This document shows, piece after piece, positions 1-6,716 of a stretch of 10,495 nucleotides of DNA. Source of the DNA: an uncultured Collinsella sp. (GTDB taxonomy: Bacteria > Actinomycetota > Coriobacteriia > Coriobacteriales > Coriobacteriaceae); the NCBI GenBank assembly GCA_902464035.1, contig CABQHT010000064.1, forward strand, positions 1 through 10,495, in the 5' to 3' direction. The notes beneath the pieces are model-generated. The model ran no database searches. It saw nothing but the letters and a program-made list of their open reading frames with translations, and was not told the origin of the DNA. Both the position numbers and the translations under genes were made by a program. How positions within the stretch are numbered: position 1 is the stretch's first letter; every line of letters begins with the position of its first letter.

Positions 1-780
1 GAGTTTCATCCCGATTGGGCGTTTTGGGGCTATGACGCGGCGCTTTTGTGGGGTCTGGAGGTGCCGAATGATCTGCTTGGGCCACGATATCTTGTTAAGA
101 CAGGTTGCTCGGTGCCACTGAGTGCAGGATGTCGGCTGTTGCGTCCGCAGGCGGCGGGCGCACTTGAACAAGTCGACGGCGTGCAGGTGACGTCGTTTTG
201 GCGCACGGTGGAGGATTGTCTACTGCGTGCGCCGTTCTCCTACGGGTTGGCGATTGCCGATTCTGCACTGCGGGCGAAAGGCGTATCACGTGGGGATTTG
301 TGCGAGCGCCTCCGCGCCGATTGCGAGGGCAGGCGAGGGTATCGCAGGGCACAGGTGATTGCGTCGTATGCGGACGGGCTGTCTGAAAACGGCGGCGAGT
401 CTCGGTTCCGAGCATTCTTTATTGCGTACGGCTTTCCGGTTCCGGAGCTGCAGGTGGAGTTTCGCGACCCGCTCGATCCGAGCCAGGTGTTTCGCGTCGA
501 CTATTTTTGGCGGCTCGAGGACGGGACGTGTGTCATCGGCGAGCTCGACGGAAAGGGGAAGTACACCTTGCAGAGCGGCGAGGGTCGGGAGTCGGTTGAC
601 CCATTCGTGGCAGAGCGTCAGCGGGAATCTCATCTGACAATGCTCGGGCATAAGGTGCTTCGGTTTACGTTTAACGAACTCAAAGACCCGGGGAAGCTGG
701 TCGAGAAAATGAGGCTGGCGGGTATTCCTCGGCAGGTTGAATTGGCTGAGGAGTGGAGATGCCAGTGGTATGGGCGCTGA
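1..780 (+). CDS. AbiEi/DUF559-like protein with PD-(D/E)XK nuclease fold, 5' truncated by window edge
   Basis: The reading frame is open from base 1, so the true start lies outside the window and the visible 259 residues are the C-terminal part. A TTG at 46 could be read as a start, but the frame continues upstream of it. The C-terminal half resembles the Vsr-like DUF559 fold found in many actinobacterial proteins annotated as AbiEi-family antitoxins. After an ESRFRAFFIAYGFPVPELQ segment come VDYFW (D167 of the visible part) and IGELDGKGKY (E181, D183, K185), which fit a PD-(D/E)XK metal site. Near the end, MLGHKVLRFTFNEL matches the closing strand and helix of that fold. Family members usually carry an N-terminal winged helix, which would be off-window. 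The nuclease reading is inferred from motifs; the substrate and any toxin partner are unknown. No gene on the same strand follows closely, and an inverted-repeat pair begins 7 bases after the stop. Confidence 0.72.
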   Translation, partial: EFHPDWAFWGYDAALLWGLEVPNDLLGPRYLVKTGCSVPLSAGCRLLRPQAAGALEQVDGVQVTSFWRTVEDCLLRAPFSYGLAIADSALRAKGVSRGDLCERLRADCEGRRGYRRAQVIASYADGLSENGGESRFRAFFIAYGFPVPELQVEFRDPLDPSQVFRVDYFWRLEDGTCVIGELDGKGKYTLQSGEGRESVDPFVAERQRESHLTMLGHKVLRFTFNELKDPGKLVEKMRLAGIPRQVELAEEWRCQWYGR

Positions 781-787
781 GAGGTTT

Positions 788-927
788 TGTCTCGATCTGT
801 AACGGTTAGAGGCTGTTTGAGCTCGTAATTGTTACAGATCGAGACAAACCGGCGAAACGTCGACCGAATGTCTTGATCTGTAACATCAAGGGGCCCAATA
901 ACCCTGTACCTGTTACAGATCGAGACA
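788..927 (+). repeat. Inverted-repeat array, cluster 1 (two units)
   Basis: The two units span 788-846 and 869-927, so starts are 81 bp apart. Each has a left arm close to TGTCTCGATCTGTAAC, exactly 27 nt of variable centre, and a right arm close to GTTACAGATCGAGACA. Unit 1 arms are perfectly complementary and extend outward to TTT/AAA (786-848). Unit 2 has one T opposite G and extends to AA/TT. The first unit starts 7 bases after the stop of the DUF559-like gene, so it could act as a transcript end, but no T-run follows. The same element forms clusters at 6376-6675 and 10114-10334. Confidence 0.95.
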
Positions 928-1076
928 TTTCCCTAGTGTCGTTGGGGTGGGGCTGCAGCGTGTTCCGTCTCCCCACATCCCCTCTTCCTTCCGTTAACCG
1001 ATGCGTCTGCAGCAATCCGGCGGGACTGGGCGATAATGGACAAATGTTCAAGTTAATCGTGAGGGAGGAGCCCGAT
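928..1076 (+). promoter_or_regulatory. Leader region of the amidohydrolase gene
   Basis: This interval lies between the repeat pair and the amidohydrolase start. A GC-rich dyad pairs 944-952 (GGGGTGGGG) with CCCCAC and CCCC at 971-982, leaving a 2-nt bulge; it could fold in RNA. GATAAT at 1032-1037 resembles a -10 box, but no good -35 hexamer lies about 17 bases upstream. A strong Shine-Dalgarno site, GGGAGGAG, at 1063-1070 fixes the start at 1077. The promoter is therefore only tentative. Confidence 0.3.
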
Positions 1077-2447
1077 ATGGCGACTGCCGATCGTCCCACG
1101 TTGTTTATCAATGCGACTATTCTGGATGGCTCGGAGCATATGGAGCTGCAGTCCGATATGGCCGTGTCTGTTGAGCGCGGCGTCATCACCTGGATTGGCC
1201 CGAGTGCCGTGGCACAGGCGCCGGCGGGTGCCGAGGTCATCGACCTGGCAGGCGCGTACCTCATGCCGGGCCTCATCAACATGCACGTGCATCTGTGCGG
1301 TTCGGGCAAGCCGGTCTCGGCGGGTGATGCGGGCGCGCTCATGAAGAAACTCGATAATCCCGTGGGCCGCGCCATCGTTCGTCATATCCTCAAGGGCAGC
1401 GCCCAGCAGCAGCTGGCGAGCGGCGTGACCACGGTACGCGGCGCAGGTGACCCGCTGTTTGCCGACATCGCCGTGCGCGACGCCATCGACGCCGGAAAGT
1501 ATCAGGGCCCGCGTCTGGTGGCGCCGGGCACGGGCGTTACGGTGCCGGGCGGCCACGGCGCGGGTCTGTTCGCACAGGTGGCCAATACTCCCGCCGAGGC
1601 AGCCGAGCAGGTGCGCGACCTGTATGCGCGCGGCGCCGACGTCATCAAGTTGTTCGTGACGGGTGGCGTGTTCGACGCGACCGAGGTGGGCGAGCCGGGT
1701 GTGCTGCGCATGCCGGTCGATGTCGCCGCGGCGGCGTGCAAGGCGGCGCATGAGGTCGGCCTTCCGGTTATGGCTCATGTCGAGAGCACCGAGGGCGTGA
1801 AGGCCGCGCTTCAAGCGGGCGTCGATACGATTGAGCACGGCGCTCCGATGACCCCGGAGATTCTGAATCTGTATCACGGTGCCGCGGGTACCCAGCTTGA
1901 GGGCCGCGCGCCGAGCGTGACCTGCACGATCAGTCCGGCGCTGCCGTTTGTGCTGCTCGACCCGGAGAAAACCCATTCGACCGACACGCAAAAGAAGAAC
2001 GGTGACATCGTGTGCTCGGGCATTATCGAGAGCGCACGCGCTGCCCTGGATGCCGGCGTTAGGGTGGGCTTGGGCACGGACTCGAGCTGCCCGTTCGTGA
2101 CGCAGTACGACATGTGGCGCGAGGTTGCTTACTTTGCCAAGTACGTCGGCGTGAGCAATGCGTTTGCGCTGCATACGGCCACGCAGGTCAATGCCGAGCT
2201 TTTGGGTTTGGGTGGTGAGACCGGCACGATCGAGTGCGGCAAGGCGGCCGACATTCTGGTGACGCGTAAGAATCCGCTCGATGACCTGTGCGCTCTGCGT
2301 GAGCCGATACATGTGATGTGTCGCGGTGATCTGGTACGCAAGCTCAAGGTGAAGCGTATTCCCGAGGTGGACGCCGAGCTCGACGCGATTATGGCCATGC
2401 CTGCCGAAGCGCTGGCTGAGGAGCTGGCCCGCGACGGTGTGGCATAG
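1077..2447 (+). CDS. Metal-dependent amidohydrolase (imidazolonepropionase-like family)
   Basis: This 456-residue protein belongs to the amidohydrolase superfamily (COG1228-type, cytosolic TIM-barrel hydrolases acting on C-N bonds of cyclic amides, dipeptides or related compounds). The N-terminal beta-sandwich (residues 1-60) leads into LMPGLINMHVHL, with metal ligands H70 and H72. K191 in VIKLFVTGG is the candidate carboxylated lysine, H234 (MAHVEST) and H254 (IEHGAP) follow, and D335 in GLGTDSS completes the set. All six expected residues are present in the expected order. The C-terminus (A390-DILV) returns to the sandwich typical of the family. The ATG at 1077 is chosen because GGGAGGAG lies just upstream; a longer frame from 873 would begin inside a repeat. 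The gene stands alone, with a strong terminator 34 bases past its stop. The closest described relatives are dipeptidase- and imidazolonepropionase-like enzymes, but the substrate cannot be read from the sequence. No signal peptide is seen. Confidence 0.9.
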   Translation: MATADRPTLFINATILDGSEHMELQSDMAVSVERGVITWIGPSAVAQAPAGAEVIDLAGAYLMPGLINMHVHLCGSGKPVSAGDAGALMKKLDNPVGRAIVRHILKGSAQQQLASGVTTVRGAGDPLFADIAVRDAIDAGKYQGPRLVAPGTGVTVPGGHGAGLFAQVANTPAEAAEQVRDLYARGADVIKLFVTGGVFDATEVGEPGVLRMPVDVAAAACKAAHEVGLPVMAHVESTEGVKAALQAGVDTIEHGAPMTPEILNLYHGAAGTQLEGRAPSVTCTISPALPFVLLDPEKTHSTDTQKKNGDIVCSGIIESARAALDAGVRVGLGTDSSCPFVTQYDMWREVAYFAKYVGVSNAFALHTATQVNAELLGLGGETGTIECGKAADILVTRKNPLDDLCALREPIHVMCRGDLVRKLKVKRIPEVDAELDAIMAMPAEALAEELARDGVA

Positions 2448-2480
2448 GTGTGACAAAGGTGTAGCTCCGTTGCCACATAC

Positions 2481-2518
2481 AAAAAGCCGAGGTCTCAACA
2501 CGAGGCCTCGGCTTTTTT
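2481..2518. terminator. Bidirectional intrinsic terminator
   Basis: AAAAAGCCGAGG (2481-2492) pairs with CCTCGGCTTTTT (2506-2517). The stem continues inward through a T-G wobble and CTC/GAG to a 5-nt loop, about 16 bp in all. The A-run on the left and T-run on the right allow it to work for both the plus-strand amidohydrolase and the converging minus-strand zinc-ribbon gene. A weaker stem at 2541-2566 (GGGAACAAA with TTTGTCCC) lies nearer the zinc-ribbon stop and may be an extra end signal for that gene. Confidence 0.92.
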
Positions 2519-2577
2519 ATCGAACAAATACTTAAGATTTGGGAACAAACCTGATTAATTTGTCCCGCGTGCGGGTG

Positions 2578-3051
2578 CTAGGAGCGGGTTTCCATCTTGG
2601 CGTGGCACTTGGGGCAGGTGACGCGGATCTTGCCTTTGCCCTTGGGGACGGAGAGCATCTGGCCGCAGTTGGGGCACTTGAGGTAGGCCGTAGTTTTGCG
2701 GCCCTTCCACATCTTCTTGGCCGTGCGCTTGGCACGCTCAAAGTCTTCCTTGCTCGTTCCAGCCGCGCGCGAGGTGCCGGCCGCTGCAGTTCCACCGCCC
2801 AAGCTGGCGACGAACTTGCCCAAGCCGGGGACGTTCGCGGTCGCGGCGACAAAGGCCGCGTTTTCCTTGCGACGTGCGTCGATGTTTTTGGACAGGCCGC
2901 GCAGCACACCAATCACGATTACGGCGATGGCAATCCAGCTGAGCCACTGGATGTGGGCTATCGATCCGATCATCGCGATGACAATGCCGGCAAAACCCAT
3001 CACGATGGTGAGTTCATCGGCACCATTGCGGCCCTTCATAAAGTCATTCAT
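2578..3051 (-). CDS. Small membrane protein with C-terminal zinc ribbon
   Basis: This 157-residue protein has two predicted membrane segments close together (about residues 14-31 and 36-53), a basic and Ala/Gly-rich linker (about 54-120), and a C-terminal zinc ribbon. The ribbon is CPNC at C126 and C129, then CPKC at C146 and C149, separated by a Lys/Gly-rich knuckle. I do not recognise a named family, and the role is unknown; the ribbon would most likely face the cytoplasm. The start is set at 3051 because AAAGG precedes it by about 8 bases; the frame extends 10 codons upstream to 3081 with no better signal. TATAAA (minus strand, 3085-3090) could be its -10 box, which would make it independent of the copper genes 148 bases upstream. 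It ends facing the shared terminator at 2481-2518. Confidence 0.82.
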   Translation of the reverse strand: MNDFMKGRNGADELTIVMGFAGIVIAMIGSIAHIQWLSWIAIAVIVIGVLRGLSKNIDARRKENAAFVAATANVPGLGKFVASLGGGTAAAGTSRAAGTSKEDFERAKRTAKKMWKGRKTTAYLKCPNCGQMLSVPKGKGKIRVTCPKCHAKMETRS

Positions 3052-3084
3052 GCAAATTGCCTTTCGTTCGATATGCTGCACGCC

Positions 3085-3090
3085 TTTATA
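3085..3090 (-). promoter_or_regulatory. Possible -10 box for the zinc-ribbon gene
   Basis: Read on the minus strand this is TATAAA, about 34 bases before the chosen start codon. I find no convincing -35 hexamer at 16-18 bases, so this rests on the -10 and its position only. Confidence 0.3.
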
Positions 3091-3106
3091 CCCGATTTAG
3101 AGCAAG

Positions 3107-3188
3107 GGGGACAGGTCAATCTGCACCAATGTGGTGCAAACGTACCTGTCCCCGATACACCAAGATGGTGCAAAAGCAGTCTGTCCCC
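3107..3188. repeat. Nested hairpin plus degenerate tandem half-copy
   Basis: GGGGACAGGT (3107-3116) pairs perfectly with ACCTGTCCCC (3144-3153). Inside it, TGCACCA (3122-3128) pairs with TGGTGCA (3132-3138) around ATG. A second, weaker copy of the right half follows: CACCA (3158-3162), TGGTG (3166-3170), then CTGTCCCC (3181-3188). The second stretch aligns with the first at roughly 33-35 bp offset. It lies between csoR and the zinc-ribbon gene and has no T-run typical of a terminator. It looks like a dispersed intergenic repeat; any role in ending the copper transcript is conjecture. Confidence 0.8.
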
Positions 3189-3198
3189 AATGCCCCAA

Positions 3199-3471
3199 TT
3201 ACTTGGAGAGCTTGTCGACGACGCGTTCGATCTCGGCGAGCTTGGCGGCTTTGAGGTCTTCGTCGCCCGATTCGATTGCCGAAGTCACGCAGCCCTCGAT
3301 ATGCGCCTTGAGCACGTCGGCGTTGATGCGCGCGATGAGCGCCTGTGTGGCCATGAGCTGCGTGGAAATGTCGACGCAGTAACGGTCCTCCTCGACCATC
3401 CGCAGGATGCCGTCAATCTGACCGCGTGCCGTCTTGAGCATGCGGGTCACCGATTTATGGTCTGCCATCAT
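3199..3471 (-). CDS. csoR: CsoR-family copper-sensing transcriptional repressor
   Basis: At 90 residues this is the usual length for the CsoR/RcnR (DUF156) family of small all-helical repressors. The copper-binding triad is complete: C32 (DRYCVDI), H57 and C61 (HIEGC). The gaps of 25 and 4 residues match those of mycobacterial CsoR. Cys-His-Cys points to Cu(I) rather than the nickel-sensing RcnR or formaldehyde-sensing FrmR patterns, and the retained His argues against the persulfide sensor CstR. RGQIDGILRMVEEDRYC is the family signature helix. Two adjacent ATG codons (3471 and 3468) are possible starts, with GAGGA 6 or 9 bases upstream. The gene begins 42 bases after the copZ-like stop, which fits the same transcript as copA. 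An operator of the type this protein binds lies ahead of copA, which implies autoregulation. Confidence 0.93.
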   Translation of the reverse strand: MMADHKSVTRMLKTARGQIDGILRMVEEDRYCVDISTQLMATQALIARINADVLKAHIEGCVTSAIESGDEDLKAAKLAEIERVVDKLSK

Positions 3472-3513
3472 GGCGGGTCCTCGTTTCTGGTCGGGATGGG
3501 TACGTACAGTCCG

Positions 3514-3735
3514 CTATGCGGCGGTCACGGACAGGGCGTTGAACTTCTCGCCCGCGCCCTCGACGGCGGCGGCGAGCTGCTCGGCGGTCACGGTGTCGGC
3601 GCACTCCACCTGGACGGTCTGGGTCTCGTGATCGGCATCGGCGTCGGTCACGCCGGCCACGTTGAGCAGCGCGGTCTCGACGGTAGCGTCGCAGTGGCCG
3701 CACATGAGGCCGGAAGTCTTGATTGTGTATCGCAT
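3514..3735 (-). CDS. copZ: CopZ-like heavy-metal-associated copper chaperone
   Basis: This 73-residue protein is a single HMA ferredoxin-like domain. The metal loop is MCGHC (C12, C15), a variant of the usual GMTCxxC with Leu-Met before the first Cys. It is followed by the conserved helix DATVETALLNVAGV. Such proteins carry Cu(I) in the cytosol and hand it to the CopA N-terminal domain or to CsoR. The ATG at 3735 is chosen because GAGAGGAAT lies just upstream and the HMA fold starts at once; a frame extending to 3846 would run through an inverted repeat and is unlikely to be coding. It lies between copA and csoR in the same direction. Function comes from family and context. The symbol is by analogy. 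Confidence 0.9.
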   Translation of the reverse strand: MRYTIKTSGLMCGHCDATVETALLNVAGVTDADADHETQTVQVECADTVTAEQLAAAVEGAGEKFNALSVTAA

Positions 3736-3757
3736 TGGTATTCCTCTCTGTTGTGTC

Positions 3758-3856
3758 GGCTTTCCCAGGCACCCGACCTTGGCCTTCAAGCCGTCGCTCG
3801 CGTACCAAAGTACGCGTCGCTCCTCTTTCAGGTCAATCTCGGGCACCTGGAAAGCC
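3758..3856. repeat. Long imperfect inverted repeat between copA and copZ
   Basis: Left arm 3758-3776 (GGCTTTCCCAGGCACCCGA) matches the reverse complement of 3839-3856, with a one-base insertion and a CA/TG difference. Partial complementarity continues inward and ends in a perfect 7-bp stem CGCGTAC/GTACGCG (3799-3805 and 3810-3816) with a CAAA loop. The whole 99-bp element could fold into one long interrupted hairpin. It fills most of the 147-bp gap between copA and copZ. Size and symmetry resemble a non-coding dispersed repeat or a small MITE-like element. Confidence 0.75.
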
Positions 3857-3882
3857 CGTTCTAAATGGACTTAAGGGTGAAC

Positions 3883-6225
3883 CTATTTTGCCACTTTAGG
3901 CTTAAAGGTTCGTAGGCGTAGAGCATTGCTTACGACGCACACGCTCGACAGGCTCATGGCCGCGGCGCCGAACATCGGCGAGAGCTGCCAACCGGTGAGG
4001 GGGAAGAACACGCCTGCCGCCAGCGGAATGCCGATGCCGTTGTAGAACAGCGCCCAGAACAGGTCCTGCTTGATGTTGCGGATCGTGGCGCGCGAAAGCT
4101 CGATGGCGCGCGCAACATCCATGAGGTCGCTGCGCATGAGTACCACGTCGGCGCCCTCTTTGGCGATGTCGGCGCCTGCGCCGATGGCAAGGCCCACGTC
4201 GGCGCGCGCCAGGGCGGGGGAGTCGTTGATGCCGTCGCCCACCATGGCGACCTTGCTGCCCGCATCCTGCAGCCCGCGCACGTGGCGCTCCTTGTCGGCG
4301 GGGAGGACGTCGGCGATGACCTGCTCGCTGCTCAGCCCCACGCGGCGGGCGATGGCCTCGGCCGTCACGCGGTTGTCGCCGGTGAGCATGCGCACGTCGA
4401 CGCCGAGCTTGCGGAGCGCAGCGATGGCCTCGGCGCTCGTCTCTTTGACCTCGTCAGCCACGGCGATGGTGCCGACAAGCTCGCCGTTCTTGGCAAAGAA
4501 CAGCGGCGTCTTGCCTTCGGCGGCAAATTGCTCGGCAAGACCCGCGGGCACGGTAACGCCCAACTCGTCCATCAGGCGCACGTTGCCGGCTGCGATGACA
4601 TTCTGCCCCTCGCGTGCCGTAACGCCTCGTCCGGGCACGGCGGCAAAGTCCTCGACCATGCGCGCGACAATTCCGCGCGCCTCGCACTCGGCCATAATCG
4701 CCTCGGCCAGCGGGTGCTCGCTTGAGCGCTCCAGCGCGGCGGCCAGCTTGAGCAGCGCCTTTTCGCTCATGGCGAGCGTGCCGTCGGCGCGCGTGGCTAC
4801 CGCGATATCGGTCACGGCAGGCTTGCCGCGGGTGACGGTACCTGTCTTGTCGAGCACCACGGTGCCCACGCTGCGCAGGTTCTCCAGCGCCTCGGCGCTC
4901 TTAAACAGAATGCCCATCTCGGCGCCCTTGCCGGTGCCGACCATAATGGCGACGGGCGTGGCCAGGCCCAGCGCGCACGGGCAGCTGATCACCAGCACGG
5001 CGACGGCGGAGGTAAGCGCTTCGTTGACGCTTCCGGTCAGCACCATCCACGCCACAAAAGCTACGGCAGAGATTACAAACACCACGGGCACGAACACGCC
5101 GGCGACCTTGTCGGCCATGCGGGCGATGGGCGCCTTGGTGGCGTTGGCGTCCTCGACGAGCTGGATAATCTTGGCGAGCGATGTCTCGGCACCCACACGC
5201 GTGGCGCGGAAGGTAAACGAGCCGGTGCGGTTGACCGTGGCGGCGTTGACGGTGTCGCTGGCGGTCTTTTCCACGGGGATGGACTCGCCGGTGAGCGCAC
5301 TCTCGTCCACGGCCGAGCTGCCCTCGAGCACCACGCCATCGACGGGGATGGACTCTCCGGGGCGTACGCGCAGGACCTGGCCGGGAAGGATACTGTCGAC
5401 GTCGACGGTGGTTTCGCTGCCGTCCTCTGCCACGACGGTCGCGGTCTTGGGCGCCAGGTCGATGAGCGCCTCGATGGCGCCGCCGGTTTTGGACTTGCTG
5501 CGTGTCTCGAGGTATTTGCCCACGGTGACGAGCGACAAGATCGTGCCGGCGCTCTCAAAATACAGGTTGTCCATGCTCGTCATCATGGCTTCGTGGACCT
5601 GACCCGCGGCTAGCTGGTCGGCCATGATGAACATGGCGTAGAGCGACCAGGCGATGGAGGCGGTGGCGCCCACGGCAATAAGGGCGTCCATGGTGGGCGC
5701 GCCGTGCGCGAGCGATTTAAACCCGTTGATAAAGTACGCGTCGTTGACATAGACGATGGGGATGAGCAGGACGAGCTCGGTGAGGGCGAGCGTCATACTG
5801 TGGGTATGGTCGGTGAAAATGCCGGGCAGCGGCCAGCCGAGCATGTGCCCCATGCCTATGTAGAACAGCGGGATGAGAAAGACAATCGAGACGATGAGGC
5901 GGGTGCGCATGGCAGAGGCGGCGGCCTCCAGCTTTTTGGTAGGCGACTCCATGTGGGCGGCGCCGGACCTGACTTGCGTGCTGCCGTTTGAGCCGTCGGC
6001 ACCGTCGCCCGCATCGACGGGTGAGGCCGAGTAGCCCGCGCGGTCGACGGCGGTGCAGATATCGTCGGGGGAGACCTGCGTGGGGTCATAGTCGACCATC
6101 ATGGAACCGGCGAGCAGGTTGACCGCGACGCTTTGGACGCCGTCGAGCTTGCTCACGGCACGGTCCACGTGCGCCTGGCAGGCGGCGCATGTCATGCCGC
6201 CCACGTCGAACTTATCTTGAGCCAC
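3883..6225 (-). CDS. copA: Copper-exporting P1B-type ATPase
   Basis: This 780-residue membrane pump uses ATP to export Cu(I) from the cytosol. One N-terminal HMA domain carries GMTCAAC (C13, C16). After a Gly/Ser-rich linker come membrane helices from about residue 107. The actuator domain has TGES (312-315). The membrane site CPC lies at 415-417, followed by the phosphorylated Asp of DKTGT (D459), the P1B-specific His-Pro (504-505), TGDN (615-618) and the hinge GDGIND (663-668). Near the end, YN (728-729) and MSLSS (757-761) complete the Cu(I)-specific membrane signature, so copper rather than zinc or cadmium is the expected substrate. All catalytic residues are present and length is normal for a one-HMA CopA. 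The start is GTG at 6225, with AAAGGAG 5 bases upstream. A CsoR operator lies in the promoter. The copZ-like and csoR genes follow on the same strand. Confidence 0.96.
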   Translation of the reverse strand: MAQDKFDVGGMTCAACQAHVDRAVSKLDGVQSVAVNLLAGSMMVDYDPTQVSPDDICTAVDRAGYSASPVDAGDGADGSNGSTQVRSGAAHMESPTKKLEAAASAMRTRLIVSIVFLIPLFYIGMGHMLGWPLPGIFTDHTHSMTLALTELVLLIPIVYVNDAYFINGFKSLAHGAPTMDALIAVGATASIAWSLYAMFIMADQLAAGQVHEAMMTSMDNLYFESAGTILSLVTVGKYLETRSKSKTGGAIEALIDLAPKTATVVAEDGSETTVDVDSILPGQVLRVRPGESIPVDGVVLEGSSAVDESALTGESIPVEKTASDTVNAATVNRTGSFTFRATRVGAETSLAKIIQLVEDANATKAPIARMADKVAGVFVPVVFVISAVAFVAWMVLTGSVNEALTSAVAVLVISCPCALGLATPVAIMVGTGKGAEMGILFKSAEALENLRSVGTVVLDKTGTVTRGKPAVTDIAVATRADGTLAMSEKALLKLAAALERSSEHPLAEAIMAECEARGIVARMVEDFAAVPGRGVTAREGQNVIAAGNVRLMDELGVTVPAGLAEQFAAEGKTPLFFAKNGELVGTIAVADEVKETSAEAIAALRKLGVDVRMLTGDNRVTAEAIARRVGLSSEQVIADVLPADKERHVRGLQDAGSKVAMVGDGINDSPALARADVGLAIGAGADIAKEGADVVLMRSDLMDVARAIELSRATIRNIKQDLFWALFYNGIGIPLAAGVFFPLTGWQLSPMFGAAAMSLSSVCVVSNALRLRTFKPKVAK

Positions 6226-6272
6226 GGCTTCTCCTTTCTGTAGTTTGGTGTTGAAATTGTTAACCTGCCGAT

Positions 6273-6303
6273 ACTATACACCCATACCCCCTGGGGGTGT
6301 CTA
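6273..6303 (-). promoter_or_regulatory. copA promoter with overlapping CsoR operator
   Basis: On the minus strand, TAGACA (6303-6298) and TATAGT (6278-6273) form a -35/-10 pair with 19-bp spacing. The palindrome ACCCCC-T-GGGGGT (6286-6298) with outer A/T at 6284/6300 lies across the -35 and spacer. It matches the C-run/G-run dyads bound by CsoR repressors. A second overlapping dyad pairs ACACCC (6278-6283) with GGGTGT (6295-6300). A csoR gene in the same cluster supports the assignment. Bound CsoR would block polymerase, and Cu(I) would release it. The predicted leader is about 40 nt. Confidence 0.88.
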
Positions 6304-6375
6304 GTAATAGTTGGAATGTATGACTTTTCATTACAGATGAGGGTGGCTGCTCAATCGGTGGCCGTCTCTGCCAAA

Positions 6376-6675
6376 CATCTCAATCTGTAACGTCTGGACC
6401 GGTTTTTGAACCATAGCTGTTACAGATTTAGACAAACAGTTGACGGGAAACTCAATGTCTCAATTTGTAACATCTAGCAGCAAATATGACCTCTAACTGT
6501 TACAGATCGAGACAGACTGTCCGCGGTCAACTCAAATGTCTTGATCTGTAACATCTAGAGAGGTTTTTAACCCCTTGCTGTTACAGATTGAGATGTTGTC
6601 TCGCAGGGCGGGGGTTTGTCTCGTTCTGTAACATCTAGACCTGTATCTGCCGAGCTAGTGTTACAGATCGAGACG
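6376..6675 (+). repeat. Inverted-repeat array, cluster 2 (four units)
   Basis: The units are 6376-6434, 6456-6514, 6537-6595 and 6617-6675, with starts 80, 81 and 80 bp apart. Each has 16-nt arms around exactly 27 nt. All point the same way as the units in the other clusters. The linkers between units are 21-22 nt and not conserved. The first unit is the most diverged (three non-wobble mismatches in the arms). The array fills the 491-bp gap between the copA start and the stop of the kinase gene. Nothing else is evident in the gap except the copA promoter and, at 6677-6704, a TTGCCG/CGGCAA stem without a T-run that may mark the end of the kinase transcript. Confidence 0.95.
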
Positions 6676-6716
6676 ATTGCCGGGGAGGGGTCCCGTCACG
6701 GCAAGACGCCCGCCGC

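Noticed and set aside
788..846. Intrinsic terminator for the DUF559-like gene
   Set aside because: Stem position is suitable, but there is no T-run, the 27-nt loop is long, and the same element occurs in places unrelated to gene ends.
873..1076. Upstream extension of the amidohydrolase to 873
   Set aside because: The extension would begin within a repeat arm and adds 68 residues with no family match; a strong ribosome site supports 1077.
1053..2501. 482-aa minus-strand open frame opposite the amidohydrolase
   Set aside because: Arg/His-rich shadow of a gene with all active-site residues; it also runs into the terminator stem.
3736..3846. N-terminal extension of the copZ-like protein to 3846
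   Set aside because: It would translate the inverted repeat; HMA chaperones start directly with the fold, and a ribosome site precedes 3735.
2539..3864. 441-aa plus-strand open frame across the zinc-ribbon, csoR and copZ-like genes
   Set aside because: It crosses three recognised minus-strand genes and two inverted repeats; no domain support.
4070..5602. 510-aa plus-strand open frame opposite copA
   Set aside because: Ser/Ala/Arg-rich shadow of copA, whose motifs are complete.
6376..6675. CRISPR array
   Set aside because: The regular 80-81-bp period is CRISPR-like, but the repeat is a 59-bp interrupted palindrome with variable centre, copies differ from each other, only 2-4 units occur per site, and there are no cas genes.
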